Of a stretch of 64,000 nt of DNA, positions 1-8,612 are shown one piece after another (position 1 is the stretch's first letter; each line of letters begins with the position of its first letter). Source of the DNA: UBA3006 sp036746695 (GTDB taxonomy: Bacteria; Actinomycetota; Acidimicrobiia; Acidimicrobiales; Ilumatobacteraceae). The stretch spans positions 1,054,001-1,118,000 of the forward strand of contig DAIODP010000001.1 in NCBI GenBank assembly GCA_036746695.1. The letters are read 5' to 3'. Position numbers and translations under genes: made by a program. Under the pieces are notes generated by a model. It did not search any database and was not told the DNA's origin. It saw nothing but the letters and a program-made list of their open reading frames with translations.

Positions 1-1575
1 GCGCACTGCGCTGAGTTCCTTGGTGATTACTGCGCGCAGTTTGGTGTCGGAGTTCAGAATTGATTCCAACTCTTTGATGCGTGCGAGCACATCTTTTTGT
101 TCGGTTTCCAAGTCGATGCGTGAGAGCCGTGTTAATTGGCGCAACTGCATGTCGAGAATGTCGATTGCCTGGCGCTCGGAGAAGCCGTACTTCTTGCCCA
201 TAAGCGCTTCTTTGGCCGACGATGCATCTTCGCTACTGCGGATGAGCTTGATGATTTCGTCGATGACGTTGAGGGCCTTAAGTCGACCTTCCAAAATGTG
301 GTTGCGGTCGTTTGCTTTTTGCAGACGGAACTTCGAGCGCCTTGTGGTGACTTCCAATTGGTGATCGACATACCCAACCAGCGCGTCGCGCAAGTTGAGT
401 GTGCGTGGCACGCCGTGCACGAGTGCAACCATGTTGACGGGGAAGCTTGTTTGTAGTTGCGTCAGTTTGAACAAGTTGTTCATGACCACGTTGGAATTGG
501 CATCGCGCTTGAGAGTGATGATGAGGTTTGTTTCGCCACCAGACGAGTTGTCGTTGACGTCGGCAATACCGTCCAACTCGCCGCCATCGACCAGTTCTTG
601 AATGCGTGCGGCGATTGCCGAACAACTGGCTTGATAAGGAAGTTCGGTAACGATGATCAGCATCTGGCCCTTGCGGCCCTCTTCAATGCTCACCTTCGCG
701 CGCATCTTGATGCTGCCGCGGCCGGTGTTGTAGGCGTCTCGAATGCCGTCGCGACCAAGAATGGTTCCGCCTGTTGGGAAGTCGGGGCCCTTGACAAACT
801 TCATCAAGTCGGCGGTTGTTGCTTGGGGGTTTTCGATGAGATGCAGAGCAGCGTCGACTACTTCGCCCAAGTTGTGCGGCGGGATGCTGGTGGCCATGCC
901 CACGGCAATGCCTTGGCTTCCGTTAACGAGCAAGTTGGGAAAGCGTGCTGGCAGAACAATTGGTTCTTCGGCTGTTCCGTCGTAAGTGGCAATGAGGTCG
1001 ACCGTGTCTTCGTCGATGTCGGCCAACAACTGCATGGCAAGTGGGTGCAAGCGCGACTCGGTGTAACGGCTGGCGGCCGGGCCGAAGTCTGGCGAACCAT
1101 AGTTGCCGTGGAAGTCGATGAGCGGATGGCGCAAAGAAAATGGTTGCGCCATGCGCACGAGTGCGTCGTAAATTGCGCCGTCACCGTGCGGGTGGTAGCG
1201 GGCCATGGTGTCACCAGTGACGCGGGCACACTTTACGAATGGACGGTCGGGGCGGAAGCCCTGTTGGTCCATGTCCCAAATGATTCGGCGGTGAACCGGC
1301 TTGAGGCCATCGCGAACGTCGGGCAACGCGCGCGACATGATGACCGACATTGCGTAATCGAGGAATGAACGCTCCATCTCGTCTTGCAACTGCACTGGTT
1401 GCACCGAGTCGGGGTTTGCAAACAGGTTCTCTTGCGGGCGCGGCGGTTTTGTTGGCGGGGTTGCACCGGCGGTTACTGGTTCGGTTCCCTTTTTATCCGT
1501 GGCTTTGGCTGTGGCCTTGGCTGCGGACTTGGTTGCCGGTTTCGCTACTTTTTTGGCTGGTTTTTTGCTGGCCAT
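1..1575 (-). CDS. gyrA: DNA gyrase subunit A, 3' end cut by the window edge
   Basis: Breakage-reunion subunit of DNA gyrase, which introduces negative supercoils together with GyrB. About 525 codons are present from an ATG at 1575; the C-terminal beta-pinwheel domain lies outside the window. The first ~55 residues are a Lys/Ala/Pro-rich extension not found in E. coli GyrA. The winged-helix core follows (LDYAMSVI, ARALPDVRDGLKPVHRR type motifs). The catalytic tyrosine is Tyr171 in the context AASRYTESR. In the quinolone-resistance region the motif reads HPHGDGAIYD, so the E. coli Ser83 position is Gly133. It lies 26 bp downstream of gyrB and is probably cotranscribed. The identification is certain; only the downstream end is unknown. 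Confidence 0.97.
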   Translation of the reverse strand, partial: MASKKPAKKVAKPATKSAAKATAKATDKKGTEPVTAGATPPTKPPRPQENLFANPDSVQPVQLQDEMERSFLDYAMSVIMSRALPDVRDGLKPVHRRIIWDMDQQGFRPDRPFVKCARVTGDTMARYHPHGDGAIYDALVRMAQPFSLRHPLIDFHGNYGSPDFGPAASRYTESRLHPLAMQLLADIDEDTVDLIATYDGTAEEPIVLPARFPNLLVNGSQGIAVGMATSIPPHNLGEVVDAALHLIENPQATTADLMKFVKGPDFPTGGTILGRDGIRDAYNTGRGSIKMRAKVSIEEGRKGQMLIIVTELPYQASCSAIAARIQELVDGGELDGIADVNDNSSGGETNLIITLKRDANSNVVMNNLFKLTQLQTSFPVNMVALVHGVPRTLNLRDALVGYVDHQLEVTTRRSKFRLQKANDRNHILEGRLKALNVIDEIIKLIRSSEDASSAKEALMGKKYGFSERQAIDILDMQLRQLTRLSRIDLETEQKDVLARIKELESILNSDTKLRAVITKELSAVR

Positions 1576-1601
1576 AACTCAATCGTCCTTGGTGGTCGCG
1601 T

Positions 1602-3569
1602 CTAGAAGTCGAGGTTGCGCACGTCGCGCGCGTTGGTCTGAATGAATTTCTTGCGGCTTTCTACGTCGTCGCCCATGAGCACGCTCATGATGTCTTCAGC
1701 AAGTGCTGCTTCGTCCACGGTGATTTGCAACAAGGTGCGCGAGTCGGCATGCATGGTGGTGCCGCGAAGCTCTTGCCAGTCCATTTCGCCAAGACCCTTC
1801 AAGCGCTGAAACTCTTTTTTGTGGTTCGGGTGTTCGGCAAGGAACTTCTCTTTTGCGGAATCGTCTTTGAGATAAATCTTTTCTTTGCCAACCTCGGTGG
1901 AAAACAGAGGAGGTTGCGCAATATAGATGTATCCGGCCTCGACCATGGGGCGCATTTGGCGATAGAAGAACGTGAGCAGCAGTGTGCGGATGTGGCTGCC
2001 GTCTACGTCGGCGTCGGCCAAGATGACCACTTTGTGATAGCGGGCTTTGCTGACATCAAACTCGTCGTTGCCGATGCCACCACCGATGGCGGTGATCAGT
2101 GTTTGAATTTCGGTGTTCTTCAACATTTTGTCGAGGCGTGCGCGCTCGACGTTGAGAATCTTTCCGCGAATTGGCAAGATCGCTTGCGTTCTTGGCTCGC
2201 GTGCGTCTACTGCTGTGCCGCCGGCCGAGTCGCCTTCAACAATGAACAATTCGGTTTCGCTGGCGTCGGTGCTGGTGCAATCTTTCAACTTGTCGGGCAT
2301 GCCCGCGCCAGCAAGTGCAGTCTTGCGGCGCACTGCGTTGCGTGCATTTTTTGCAGCGATGCGAGCTTGTGCGGCTGCAACTGCTTTTTTAACGATGCGG
2401 TTTGCCTCGGTTGGATTTTCCTGCAACCACTCTTCAAGTTTTGAGTTGGTTTCTTTTTGCACGAACGAACGGATGGAGACGTTGCCGAGTTTGGCTTTGG
2501 TTTGGCCCTCGAACTGTGGCTCGCGCAACTTCACAGCAATGATTGCCGTGATGCCTTCGCGGATGTCTTCGCCGAGCAAGTTTTCATCTTTTTCTTTGAG
2601 GGCGCCGGAGGCTCTTGCGTATTTATTGAGTACCGAGGTAAGCGCGGTTTTGAAGCCCTCAACGTGCATGCCGCCTTCGACCGTGGAAATGCCGTTGGCA
2701 TAACCATAAATACCCTCGTAATAACCCGTGTTCCATTGCAGGGCTACGTCGACGGTTTGGTCGGCTTCGCTGGCCTCGTAATGCGCCACCTTGGTGAATA
2801 GGGCTTCGCGCGAGGCGTTGAGGTGCTTAACGAAGTCGACGATTCCACCCTTGTATTGATAGGTGATTGTTTGCTTCTTGTCGGAGCGTTCGTCGGCAAA
2901 AACAATTTCTAGGTCGCGGTTAAGGAACGCAATGGTTTGCAAACGCTCGGTGACGGTGCGTGCAACAAACTCGACTCCTTCCGCAGCAAAAATTGTTGGG
3001 TCCGGAGAAAACGAAATGGTGGTGCCGGTGTTTGTTTTGTTTGGAGACGGACCAACCTTGGCAATCTTGCCTTTTGGTTTTCCGCCATCAACAAACTCTT
3101 GTCGGTAGCGAACGCCGTCGCGATCAACTTCTGCAACAAGACGTTTCGATAACGCGTTGACAACGCTGACGCCTACGCCGTGCAAACCACCCGACACCTT
3201 GTAGCCGTCGCCGCCAAACTTTCCGCCGGCGTGCAACACGGTGAGCACCACTTCGAGTGCGCTCTTACCTTTGTGCGGGCCGCTTGGGTATGGGTCGATT
3301 GGAATGCCGCGACCGTTATCGGTAACCGAGCAGGAGCCGTCTTCGTGCAATGTGACAACCACCTTGGTGCAATAACCGGCCATTGCCTCGTCTACTGCGT
3401 TGTCGACCACTTCCCAGATGAGGTGATGCAAACCAGCAAGACCGGTGGAACCGATGTACATGCCGGGGCGTTTGCGAACCGGGTCGAGACCTTCAAGAAC
3501 TTGGATGTCTTTCGCGCCATAAGTTGCGGAGCCGGTTGTTGCCGACTTTGTGGATTTGCTGGTGGCCAT
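1602..3569 (-). CDS. gyrB: DNA gyrase subunit B
   Basis: ATPase subunit of gyrase, 655 aa, a normal actinobacterial length. The N-terminal GHKL ATPase domain shows the VDNAVDEA helix, DNGRGIP and GLHGVGVSVVNALS motifs. The transducer domain follows. The C-terminal Toprim part has EGDSAGGTA and DADVDGSHIRTLLL, which supply the Mg-binding acidic residues. The protein ends in the conserved NARDVRNLDF tail. The ATG at 3569 is followed by a short Ser/Thr/Lys stretch before the conserved IQVLEGLDPVRKRPGMYIG region. A 74-bp spacer separates it from the dciA-type gene upstream, and gyrA follows 26 bp downstream on the same strand. Confidence 0.98.
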   Translation of the reverse strand: MATSKSTKSATTGSATYGAKDIQVLEGLDPVRKRPGMYIGSTGLAGLHHLIWEVVDNAVDEAMAGYCTKVVVTLHEDGSCSVTDNGRGIPIDPYPSGPHKGKSALEVVLTVLHAGGKFGGDGYKVSGGLHGVGVSVVNALSKRLVAEVDRDGVRYRQEFVDGGKPKGKIAKVGPSPNKTNTGTTISFSPDPTIFAAEGVEFVARTVTERLQTIAFLNRDLEIVFADERSDKKQTITYQYKGGIVDFVKHLNASREALFTKVAHYEASEADQTVDVALQWNTGYYEGIYGYANGISTVEGGMHVEGFKTALTSVLNKYARASGALKEKDENLLGEDIREGITAIIAVKLREPQFEGQTKAKLGNVSIRSFVQKETNSKLEEWLQENPTEANRIVKKAVAAAQARIAAKNARNAVRRKTALAGAGMPDKLKDCTSTDASETELFIVEGDSAGGTAVDAREPRTQAILPIRGKILNVERARLDKMLKNTEIQTLITAIGGGIGNDEFDVSKARYHKVVILADADVDGSHIRTLLLTFFYRQMRPMVEAGYIYIAQPPLFSTEVGKEKIYLKDDSAKEKFLAEHPNHKKEFQRLKGLGEMDWQELRGTTMHADSRTLLQITVDEAALAEDIMSVLMGDDVESRKKFIQTNARDVRNLDF

Positions 3570-3643
3570 CAGTTACTCGCTACTTGTGAGGACGGAAAAA
3601 ATGAGGAATTGAGAGGCATAAACAACACGCTGAAGTCTACCAA

Positions 3644-3991
3644 TTACTTCGTGCGCGTAGTGCGTTTTACACGCACATCAATGCCAACGATGGTGCTTGC
3701 TGTAGCGGACGAAAGTGACGCGAGTAGCTGTGGTTCGAGAAACCTCATTTGCGTTGCCCATGATGCTTCGTCTACTTCAACATGCAACCGCTGGTTTTCA
3801 ATTTTTATTGGTGTGACGTGCGCGGCAACATGCTCGCCAACCAAAATCGTCCAGTCGCCAAAAACACTGTTGATGGTGTCTGCCGATTCAGAACCCAGTC
3901 GACTAAGCAGCAAGTTGAGTTGCTCGCCGAGAGTGCCCATGTTTTCAAACGAGGGGATTTCGTCGTCGGGTGAATGCGGAAGATTGGTCAT
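3644..3991 (-). CDS. dciA: DciA-like DUF721 protein, probable helicase loader or operator
   Basis: 115-aa protein of the DUF721 family, whose characterised members (DciA) interact with the replicative helicase DnaB. An N-terminal low-complexity stretch is followed by the compact KH-like core with FGDWTILVGEHVAAHVTPIKI and the conserved W-A-x-Q pattern in EASWATQMRFLEPQLL. It sits between recF and gyrB, the usual place for this family in actinobacteria. The ATG at 3991 starts 2 bp after the recF stop, so translation is probably coupled. No dnaC or dnaI loader gene is visible in the window, which fits DciA serving the dnaB at 24.3 kb. The helicase role is known from the family, not shown here. 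Confidence 0.85.
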   Translation of the reverse strand: MTNLPHSPDDEIPSFENMGTLGEQLNLLLSRLGSESADTINSVFGDWTILVGEHVAAHVTPIKIENQRLHVEVDEASWATQMRFLEPQLLASLSSATASTIVGIDVRVKRTTRTK

Positions 3992-3993
3992 GG

Positions 3994-5100
3994 TTATAGG
4001 GATGTGTACTCGGCGCCGGTGTCGGGGACGATGGCGCCCGCGGCAATGTGGACTATACGGTCTGGGTGTGCCGCGGCCGGCAACAGCCCGGCGGTAGTAA
4101 TCAGCACCTGCCCGACAGGGAAATGGCGTAACAGCGCGGCGCTGCGTTGTGGGTCCAACTCTGACAACACGTCGTCGAGGATGAGCACGGGGCTACTGCC
4201 GGCAGCTTCGGTGACGAGGCGGTGCACCGCCAAGCGCATTGCGAGCGCAAGTGTTCGTTGTTCCCCTTGCGACGCGTGCGATCGGGCAGCCAAGCCGTTG
4301 ATCAACAGATCGACGTCGTCGCGGTGTGGGCCAACGGTGCTTGAACCGCGACGGATGTCGTCGTTGCGATGGTTTGCAAGTTCGGAGGCAAGGCCGTTAC
4401 GTCGCCACTCTGGCTCGTAGATCATGGCAATCGGGGTTTCTTTTTCTGCCAGCTCTTCATACGCGCGTGACACTTCGGGTGAAATGGTTGCAACGAGGCG
4501 CGCACGATGTTCGCCCAGTTCGGTGCCGAGTGTCGCAAACTTTTCGTCCCAAACATCGAGCGTGGTGGCAATGTCGGCAGTTAAGCGACCGTTTGATTGC
4601 TTCAACAGCGCATTTCGTTGTTTGAGCACCCGTTCAAACTCGGTGAGGAGCGCGTCGATGGTTGGGGTGATAGCAACAAGCGCATCGTCCAGAAATTGGC
4701 GGCGTACACCTGGGGAGTCTTTGACCAAGTCGAGGTCCTCCGGGGAGAACACCGTGGTGCGCATCACCCCCAACAAGTCCTTTGTCCGAGCGAGTTTTTG
4801 GCGGTTTACCTGCACCTTGTTGCGCCCCACCCTTGCCAGCTCGGCCTCGATGAGCACTTCTCGCCCATCGTCGTGAACAACAGTTGCCCGAATGATGGCC
4901 GAGTTGGAGCCTGTGCGGATCATTGCTTCGTTGGGTACGCCCCGAAAACTTTTTAGCGTTGCTAAAAACGACAACGCTTCGGTGAGGTTCGTTTTACCTT
5001 GACCGTTGTTTCCAACAATTGCGGTGACGCCGTTGGTGAGAGAAATGGTTGCGTTGGCGTAGTTACGAAAATTAGTGAGTTCCAGGTGTTGAATAATCAC
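3994..5100 (-). CDS. recF: DNA replication and repair protein RecF
   Basis: 368-aa SMC-like ATPase that helps load RecA at single-strand gaps. The N-terminus has the family signature LELTNFRNYANATISL and a Walker A motif GNNGQGKTNL at about residues 32-41. The C-terminal part carries the ABC signature region (ASQGEQRTLALAMRLA) and Walker B/D-loop LILDDVLSELDPQR. A GTG at 5100 is the start; it lies 21 bp after the dnaN stop in the conserved dnaN-recF order and puts the first beta strand (MIIQHLELTNF) at residue 1. Length and motifs are normal for the family. Confidence 0.96.
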   Translation of the reverse strand: MIIQHLELTNFRNYANATISLTNGVTAIVGNNGQGKTNLTEALSFLATLKSFRGVPNEAMIRTGSNSAIIRATVVHDDGREVLIEAELARVGRNKVQVNRQKLARTKDLLGVMRTTVFSPEDLDLVKDSPGVRRQFLDDALVAITPTIDALLTEFERVLKQRNALLKQSNGRLTADIATTLDVWDEKFATLGTELGEHRARLVATISPEVSRAYEELAEKETPIAMIYEPEWRRNGLASELANHRNDDIRRGSSTVGPHRDDVDLLINGLAARSHASQGEQRTLALAMRLAVHRLVTEAAGSSPVLILDDVLSELDPQRSAALLRHFPVGQVLITTAGLLPAAAHPDRIVHIAAGAIVPDTGAEYTSL

Positions 5101-5121
5101 GCTTGCGCCACAACAAACAAG

Positions 5122-6219
5122 TTATGTGGTGAGGCGTTGCGGCATTACCAAGTACAGATACTCGTCGGCCCCAACACCACGAAGGACAGCGGGCTTAATC
5201 GGGTCTGTGGTTTCAATGGTGATCTCGTCGCCGCTCACCGCTTCGATGCCTGCGGCCAAATACTCCGGATTAAAACCAACAATTACTTCCGACCCAACGA
5301 GTGTTGCGTCCAGTTCCTCCACAGTGTTACCCACATCCTGTGTAAGCACGACGAGTCGCAACGAAGTTGCGGTCATCTCTAAACGAACAGGAGTTGTTTC
5401 GCGCGCCAAAATGCGACAACGACGAATTGCTTCGAGCAACGGCTCGCGCGCTGTTGTTAGTTTGTTTGGGTAGCTCGGCTGAATGAGTTGGCGATAGTTG
5501 GGAAACTCGACTGCAAGCAGGCTGGTGGACAACGATGCGTTGCCGACGCGGAATGTTGCGCGGTTTTCTTCTAAACACAATGTGACGTCGCCGCCAGCGC
5601 CGAGCAAACGGTTCAGTTCGCCAAGTGCGCGGCCCGGAATAACCACTTTTTGCCCATGTCCGAGCACGGTTGTGCCGGGTAGATCGCGAACAGCCAAGCG
5701 GTACGAGTCGGTTGCAACAAGGCGCAAACCTTCCAGTTCGGCTGCCATCAATACGCCTGTAAGGGCAAGGCGCTGCATGTCGACGCTTGCTGCACGAACA
5801 ACCTGGCGCAAGGCCTCGGCGAGAACAGGCGCCGAAAGAGTTACTGGTGGTGCGCTGGCTACGGCGATTGTTGGGAAGTCGGTAACAGCAAACGTAGACA
5901 CCGTGAATTGCGAGCGGCCCGCACTGATTGAAACATCCTCACCAGTTGTTTCGACCGTGATTTTTCCTTCACCCATCGAACGGACGATGTCGCTCATCAG
6001 TTTTGCGCTGGCAACCACTACCCCGTCACCTTGACCACCAACTGGCAAAGTGAATTGCACAGACAAATCGTTGTCGGTGCATGACAGTTGAAGTTCGTCG
6101 CCGATTACTTGCATTCGAACACCTGACAACGCGGGCATGGCATTGTTGCGGGTAGATGCAACACGTGCAGTTGCGCTGAGCGCTTCTGCAAGAACTTCTC
6201 GTTCGACTCTGAATTTCAT
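5122..6219 (-). CDS. dnaN: DNA polymerase III beta sliding clamp
   Basis: 365-aa clamp protein that encircles DNA and tethers polymerase III. It has three tandem clamp domains, starting with MKFRVEREVLAEALSATARV. The second domain has the conserved LALTGVLMAAELEGLRLVATDSYRLAVR pattern and the C-terminus ends in YLYLVMPQRL, the usual peptide-binding pocket tail. The ATG at 6219 is preceded by an AGGGG ribosome-binding site about 7 nt upstream. It is downstream of dnaA across a 247-bp AT-rich spacer and upstream of recF, as in most actinobacteria. Confidence 0.98.
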   Translation of the reverse strand: MKFRVEREVLAEALSATARVASTRNNAMPALSGVRMQVIGDELQLSCTDNDLSVQFTLPVGGQGDGVVVASAKLMSDIVRSMGEGKITVETTGEDVSISAGRSQFTVSTFAVTDFPTIAVASAPPVTLSAPVLAEALRQVVRAASVDMQRLALTGVLMAAELEGLRLVATDSYRLAVRDLPGTTVLGHGQKVVIPGRALGELNRLLGAGGDVTLCLEENRATFRVGNASLSTSLLAVEFPNYRQLIQPSYPNKLTTAREPLLEAIRRCRILARETTPVRLEMTATSLRLVVLTQDVGNTVEELDATLVGSEVIVGFNPEYLAAGIEAVSGDEITIETTDPIKPAVLRGVGADEYLYLVMPQRLTT

Positions 6220-6466
6220 GACGTCACCCCTGGCATCTGTGCTTTTAGTGTTGTTTGTGGATGGATATATAAAGGTCTAATAACAGTAATAAGGGTTGTG
6301 GATTGTGGATGAAGTGGTGCAAACCCAAATGCAGCAACGAAACGTTGCACACACACAACCCACCCGCGCAACACATCTTGCACGGTTGTAGTTATTCGAG
6401 CGGTGTACAACCAAGAGTTATCCACTAGTTGTCCGCCCTTCGTCCACACGGTTGTCCCCATGGCAG
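6220..6466. other. dnaA-dnaN spacer with AT-rich stretch and DnaA-box-like sites (candidate oriC part)
   Basis: This 247-bp gap holds no convincing gene. It has an AT-rich run at about 6241-6297 (GATATATAAAGG and TAATAACAGTAATAAG inside it), suited to strand opening. DnaA-box-like 9-mers, compared with TTWTNCACA, are TGTGGATGA at 6304-6312 (8 of 9 on the minus strand), TTATCCACT at 6418-6426 (8 of 9), and weaker copies at 6256-6264 and 6297-6305. In mycobacteria and streptomycetes oriC is in this spacer. A competing cluster lies upstream of dnaA. Confidence 0.55.
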
Positions 6467-7894
6467 TTACGACGTCTTGCACTTCTGAACAAGTTCTGTC
6501 ACTTGGTCGTACACCTGTTTGCGTTCGCTCATCATTCGTTGGGTTTTGTCAACGGCATGAATCACCGTGGTGTGGTCGCGGCCGCCGAACAACCTGGCGA
6601 TTGCCGGGTAGCTCAAGTCGGTGAGTTCACGGAACACATACATTGCTGTCTGTCGGGCCTGAACTAGCGGTCGTTGGCGGTTCTTGCCACGCAGTGCCTC
6701 CACGTCGAAACCAAGGTGGTCGGCGATCTCGGCCAACAACTGCTCGTCGGTTCGTGGCTTCACAGCGGTGCGCGTGAGCAAGTCGGTGAGCAACTTTTGC
6801 GCCATTGGCACGTCCACCTGGGTTTTGTTGAGGCTGGAGTAGGCGGCCACCCGAATCAGGGCGCCCTCCAATTCACGAATGTTGGTGGTGACATTGCTGG
6901 CAATGAACTCGAGCACCTCATGGGAGACCATGTTCCGCTCTCGCTCGGCCTTGTTGCGCAAAATGGCCAAACGGGTCTCCATGTCTGGAGGCTGAATGTC
7001 GGTGATCAAACCCCAACGGAAGCGGCCACGGAGGCGGTCCTCCAAGGTGGGGATGGCATCTGGAACACGGTCGGACGAGATAACTATTTGCTTGTTTGCG
7101 CCGTGCAACGAGTTGAAGGTGTGGAAGAACTCTTCTTGCAAACCTTCTTTGCCCTCCATGAACTGGATGTCGTCGATGAGCAGCACGTCAACTTCGCGAT
7201 AGCGACGCTTGAAAGCAGCAATGGTGTTGCTTCGAATGCCGTCGACATACTCGTTCAAAAATGTTTCCGTAGAGACATAACGAACTTCGTAATGTGCGTA
7301 GTGCTGGTGAACGTAATAACCAATTGCGTGCAGTAGGTGGGTCTTACCCAACCCAGCCGAACCGTAAATGAACAAAGGGTTGTAGGAGCGGCCGGGTGTT
7401 TCTGCAACACGCTGAGCGGCAGCCAAAGCAAATTGGTTGCTGGTGCCTTTCACGAACGTTTCGAAGGTGTAGCGAGGGTTCAGTCCAACCGCTGTGCCTT
7501 TGCCCGTGCGGCTTTTCAGGGTGAGCGACTCGGTGCTGGGTTTCTCGGCGATTTCGGTATTGAGCTGGGCCGGCAACTCTTGGGGCACCACCTCGTTGCG
7601 CAACTGCTCCAAAACATCTTCCGAGGTATTGGTCTGGACATCGATCAGCAGTTGGCGCTCGCTTGCCCCAACCTCGTTCAGCGCATCGCGAACGAGCGAC
7701 ATGTAACGGGTGAGAATTCGCTCGCGCACGTAGGTGTTTGGCACCTGCAGGCGAAGGCTCATCTTGTCGTCGTCAACCGCCACTGCATCGTTGAAGGTGG
7801 AAAACCAGACGGCCTCCGAGACCTGAGCGCGAAGCACCTGAGCAGTTGCCCGCCACACGTCATTGTGGTCATCAACATGAGTTTGTTGTTCCAT
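6467..7894 (-). CDS. dnaA: Chromosomal replication initiator DnaA
   Basis: 475-aa initiator that binds DnaA boxes and opens oriC. Domain I occupies roughly residues 1-85 and is followed by a short, variable domain II. The AAA+ domain III begins near RYTFETFVKG and has Walker A GSAGLGKTHL and Walker B VLLIDDIQF. Domain IV carries the DNA-binding signature GGRDHTTVIHA with its helix-turn-helix. The ATG at 7894 is preceded by AAAGGA at a good distance. The gene is transcribed leftward, away from rpmH, and heads the dnaA-dnaN-recF-dciA-gyrB-gyrA run. Flanking DnaA boxes make autoregulation likely. Confidence 0.98.
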   Translation of the reverse strand: MEQQTHVDDHNDVWRATAQVLRAQVSEAVWFSTFNDAVAVDDDKMSLRLQVPNTYVRERILTRYMSLVRDALNEVGASERQLLIDVQTNTSEDVLEQLRNEVVPQELPAQLNTEIAEKPSTESLTLKSRTGKGTAVGLNPRYTFETFVKGTSNQFALAAAQRVAETPGRSYNPLFIYGSAGLGKTHLLHAIGYYVHQHYAHYEVRYVSTETFLNEYVDGIRSNTIAAFKRRYREVDVLLIDDIQFMEGKEGLQEEFFHTFNSLHGANKQIVISSDRVPDAIPTLEDRLRGRFRWGLITDIQPPDMETRLAILRNKAERERNMVSHEVLEFIASNVTTNIRELEGALIRVAAYSSLNKTQVDVPMAQKLLTDLLTRTAVKPRTDEQLLAEIADHLGFDVEALRGKNRQRPLVQARQTAMYVFRELTDLSYPAIARLFGGRDHTTVIHAVDKTQRMMSERKQVYDQVTELVQKCKTS

Positions 7895-8151
7895 AAAAAT
7901 CCTTTAATGCCTTTCGGCCGAGAGCACACTGTAAAAACTTTTTGCTGCTATGGCCCTGTGCCACAACCGCTTTGGTAACCGTCCACAACACTGTCCACAG
8001 GGTGTGGACAGCCCCACCCGAACGAGGTGGGGACAGCGAAGGTAGCAGGTTTTCCACAGGCGGAAAAAACCGAGATTCCCCTGTAGAGTGCAAGCCGTTG
8101 TAGTCCTAGCGGCTGGCCACCAGGTTTAGTCGTCTCACCAAGGAGGCGTGC
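7895..8151. other. dnaA-rpmH divergent spacer with DnaA-box cluster (candidate oriC)
   Basis: This 257-bp non-coding gap is where gene orientation switches from leftward to rightward. It has a perfect match to TTWTNCACA at 8050-8058 (TTTTCCACA). Three GTCCACA-type sites are nearby: 7979-7987, 7991-7999 (CTGTCCACA), and its inverted copy TGTGGACAG at 8003-8011. All leading-strand genes diverge from here, which fits an origin. Promoters for both dnaA and rpmH must also lie here, but I cannot place them firmly. Confidence 0.6.
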
Positions 8152-8286
8152 GTGAAACGCACTTTCCAGCCAAGTAATCGTCGTCGTTCCAAGAAGCATG
8201 GCTTTCGCCATCGCATGAGCACCCGTGCGGGCCGTGCCATTTTGAAGTCGCGCCGCGACAAGGGCCGTCACCGGCTCTCGGCTTGA
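8152..8286 (+). CDS. rpmH: 50S ribosomal protein bL34
   Basis: 44-aa, very basic ribosomal protein of the large subunit. Translation from GTG at 8152 begins KRTFQPSNRRRSKKHGFRHR and continues through the family motif MSTRAGRAILKSRRDKGRHRLSA. An AGGAGG ribosome-binding site ends about 6 nt before the GTG, which fixes the start. Its TGA stop overlaps the TTG start of rnpA by 4 nt. The rpmH-rnpA order next to dnaA is nearly universal in bacteria. The gene is too short for routine ORF lists but the family match is unambiguous. Confidence 0.97.
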   Translation: MKRTFQPSNRRRSKKHGFRHRMSTRAGRAILKSRRDKGRHRLSA

Positions 8287-8612
8287 TCGGCCGAATTCGC
8301 CAACGGGAGGTCTTCTCCCGACTCTCCAAAGAGGGAACATATGTTCGCTCTAGTGGTCTGTGGTGTTCGATGATGATCGATCCAACGCTTTCCTCCCCCC
8401 ATATTGGCTATGCCATTGGCCGGTCGGTAGGTGGTGCCGTGCAGCGAAACCGCGTAAAACGTCAGCTTCGGGCCCTTTTCTCCGCCCGCGAGGCCCAATT
8501 GGAGCCCGGTTGGTACCTCATTGGCGTCCAGCGTTCGCTTGCAGGGGCCTCGTTTGAGCGTCTTTCTCAGGCGGTAGACGCCCTTCTTGGGAAAGTGGCC
8601 CAAAAGCCATGA
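8283..8612 (+). CDS. rnpA: Ribonuclease P protein component
   Basis: 109-aa basic protein subunit of RNase P, which assists the catalytic RNA in removing tRNA 5' leaders. The family pattern of an N-terminal Arg-rich helix (GRIRQREVFSRLSKEG), a central GYAIGRSVGGAVQRN and the RNR motif in RNRVKRQLRALF are all present. The start is a TTG at 8283 that overlaps the rpmH stop, implying coupled translation; no better start lies nearby. Its stop overlaps the ATG of yidD (ATGA). Length is slightly short but complete. Confidence 0.93.
   Translation: MIGRIRQREVFSRLSKEGTYVRSSGLWCSMMIDPTLSSPHIGYAIGRSVGGAVQRNRVKRQLRALFSAREAQLEPGWYLIGVQRSLAGASFERLSQAVDALLGKVAQKP

Noticed and set aside
457..1368. 303-codon open frame on the plus strand opposite gyrA
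   Set aside because: The opposite strand encodes GyrA with every expected motif. The plus-strand translation has no family resemblance and is an antisense by-product of codon bias.
3180..4097. 305-codon plus-strand frame across gyrB and the dciA-like gene
   Set aside because: Spans two real genes and their spacer on the other strand and resembles no protein.
6216..6482. 88-codon minus-strand frame covering the dnaA-dnaN spacer
   Set aside because: Lies in the AT-rich candidate origin, overlaps both neighbours, and shows no protein-like composition.
7872..8093. 73-codon minus-strand frame upstream of dnaA
   Set aside because: Covers the DnaA-box cluster; translation has no recognisable features and overlaps the dnaA start.
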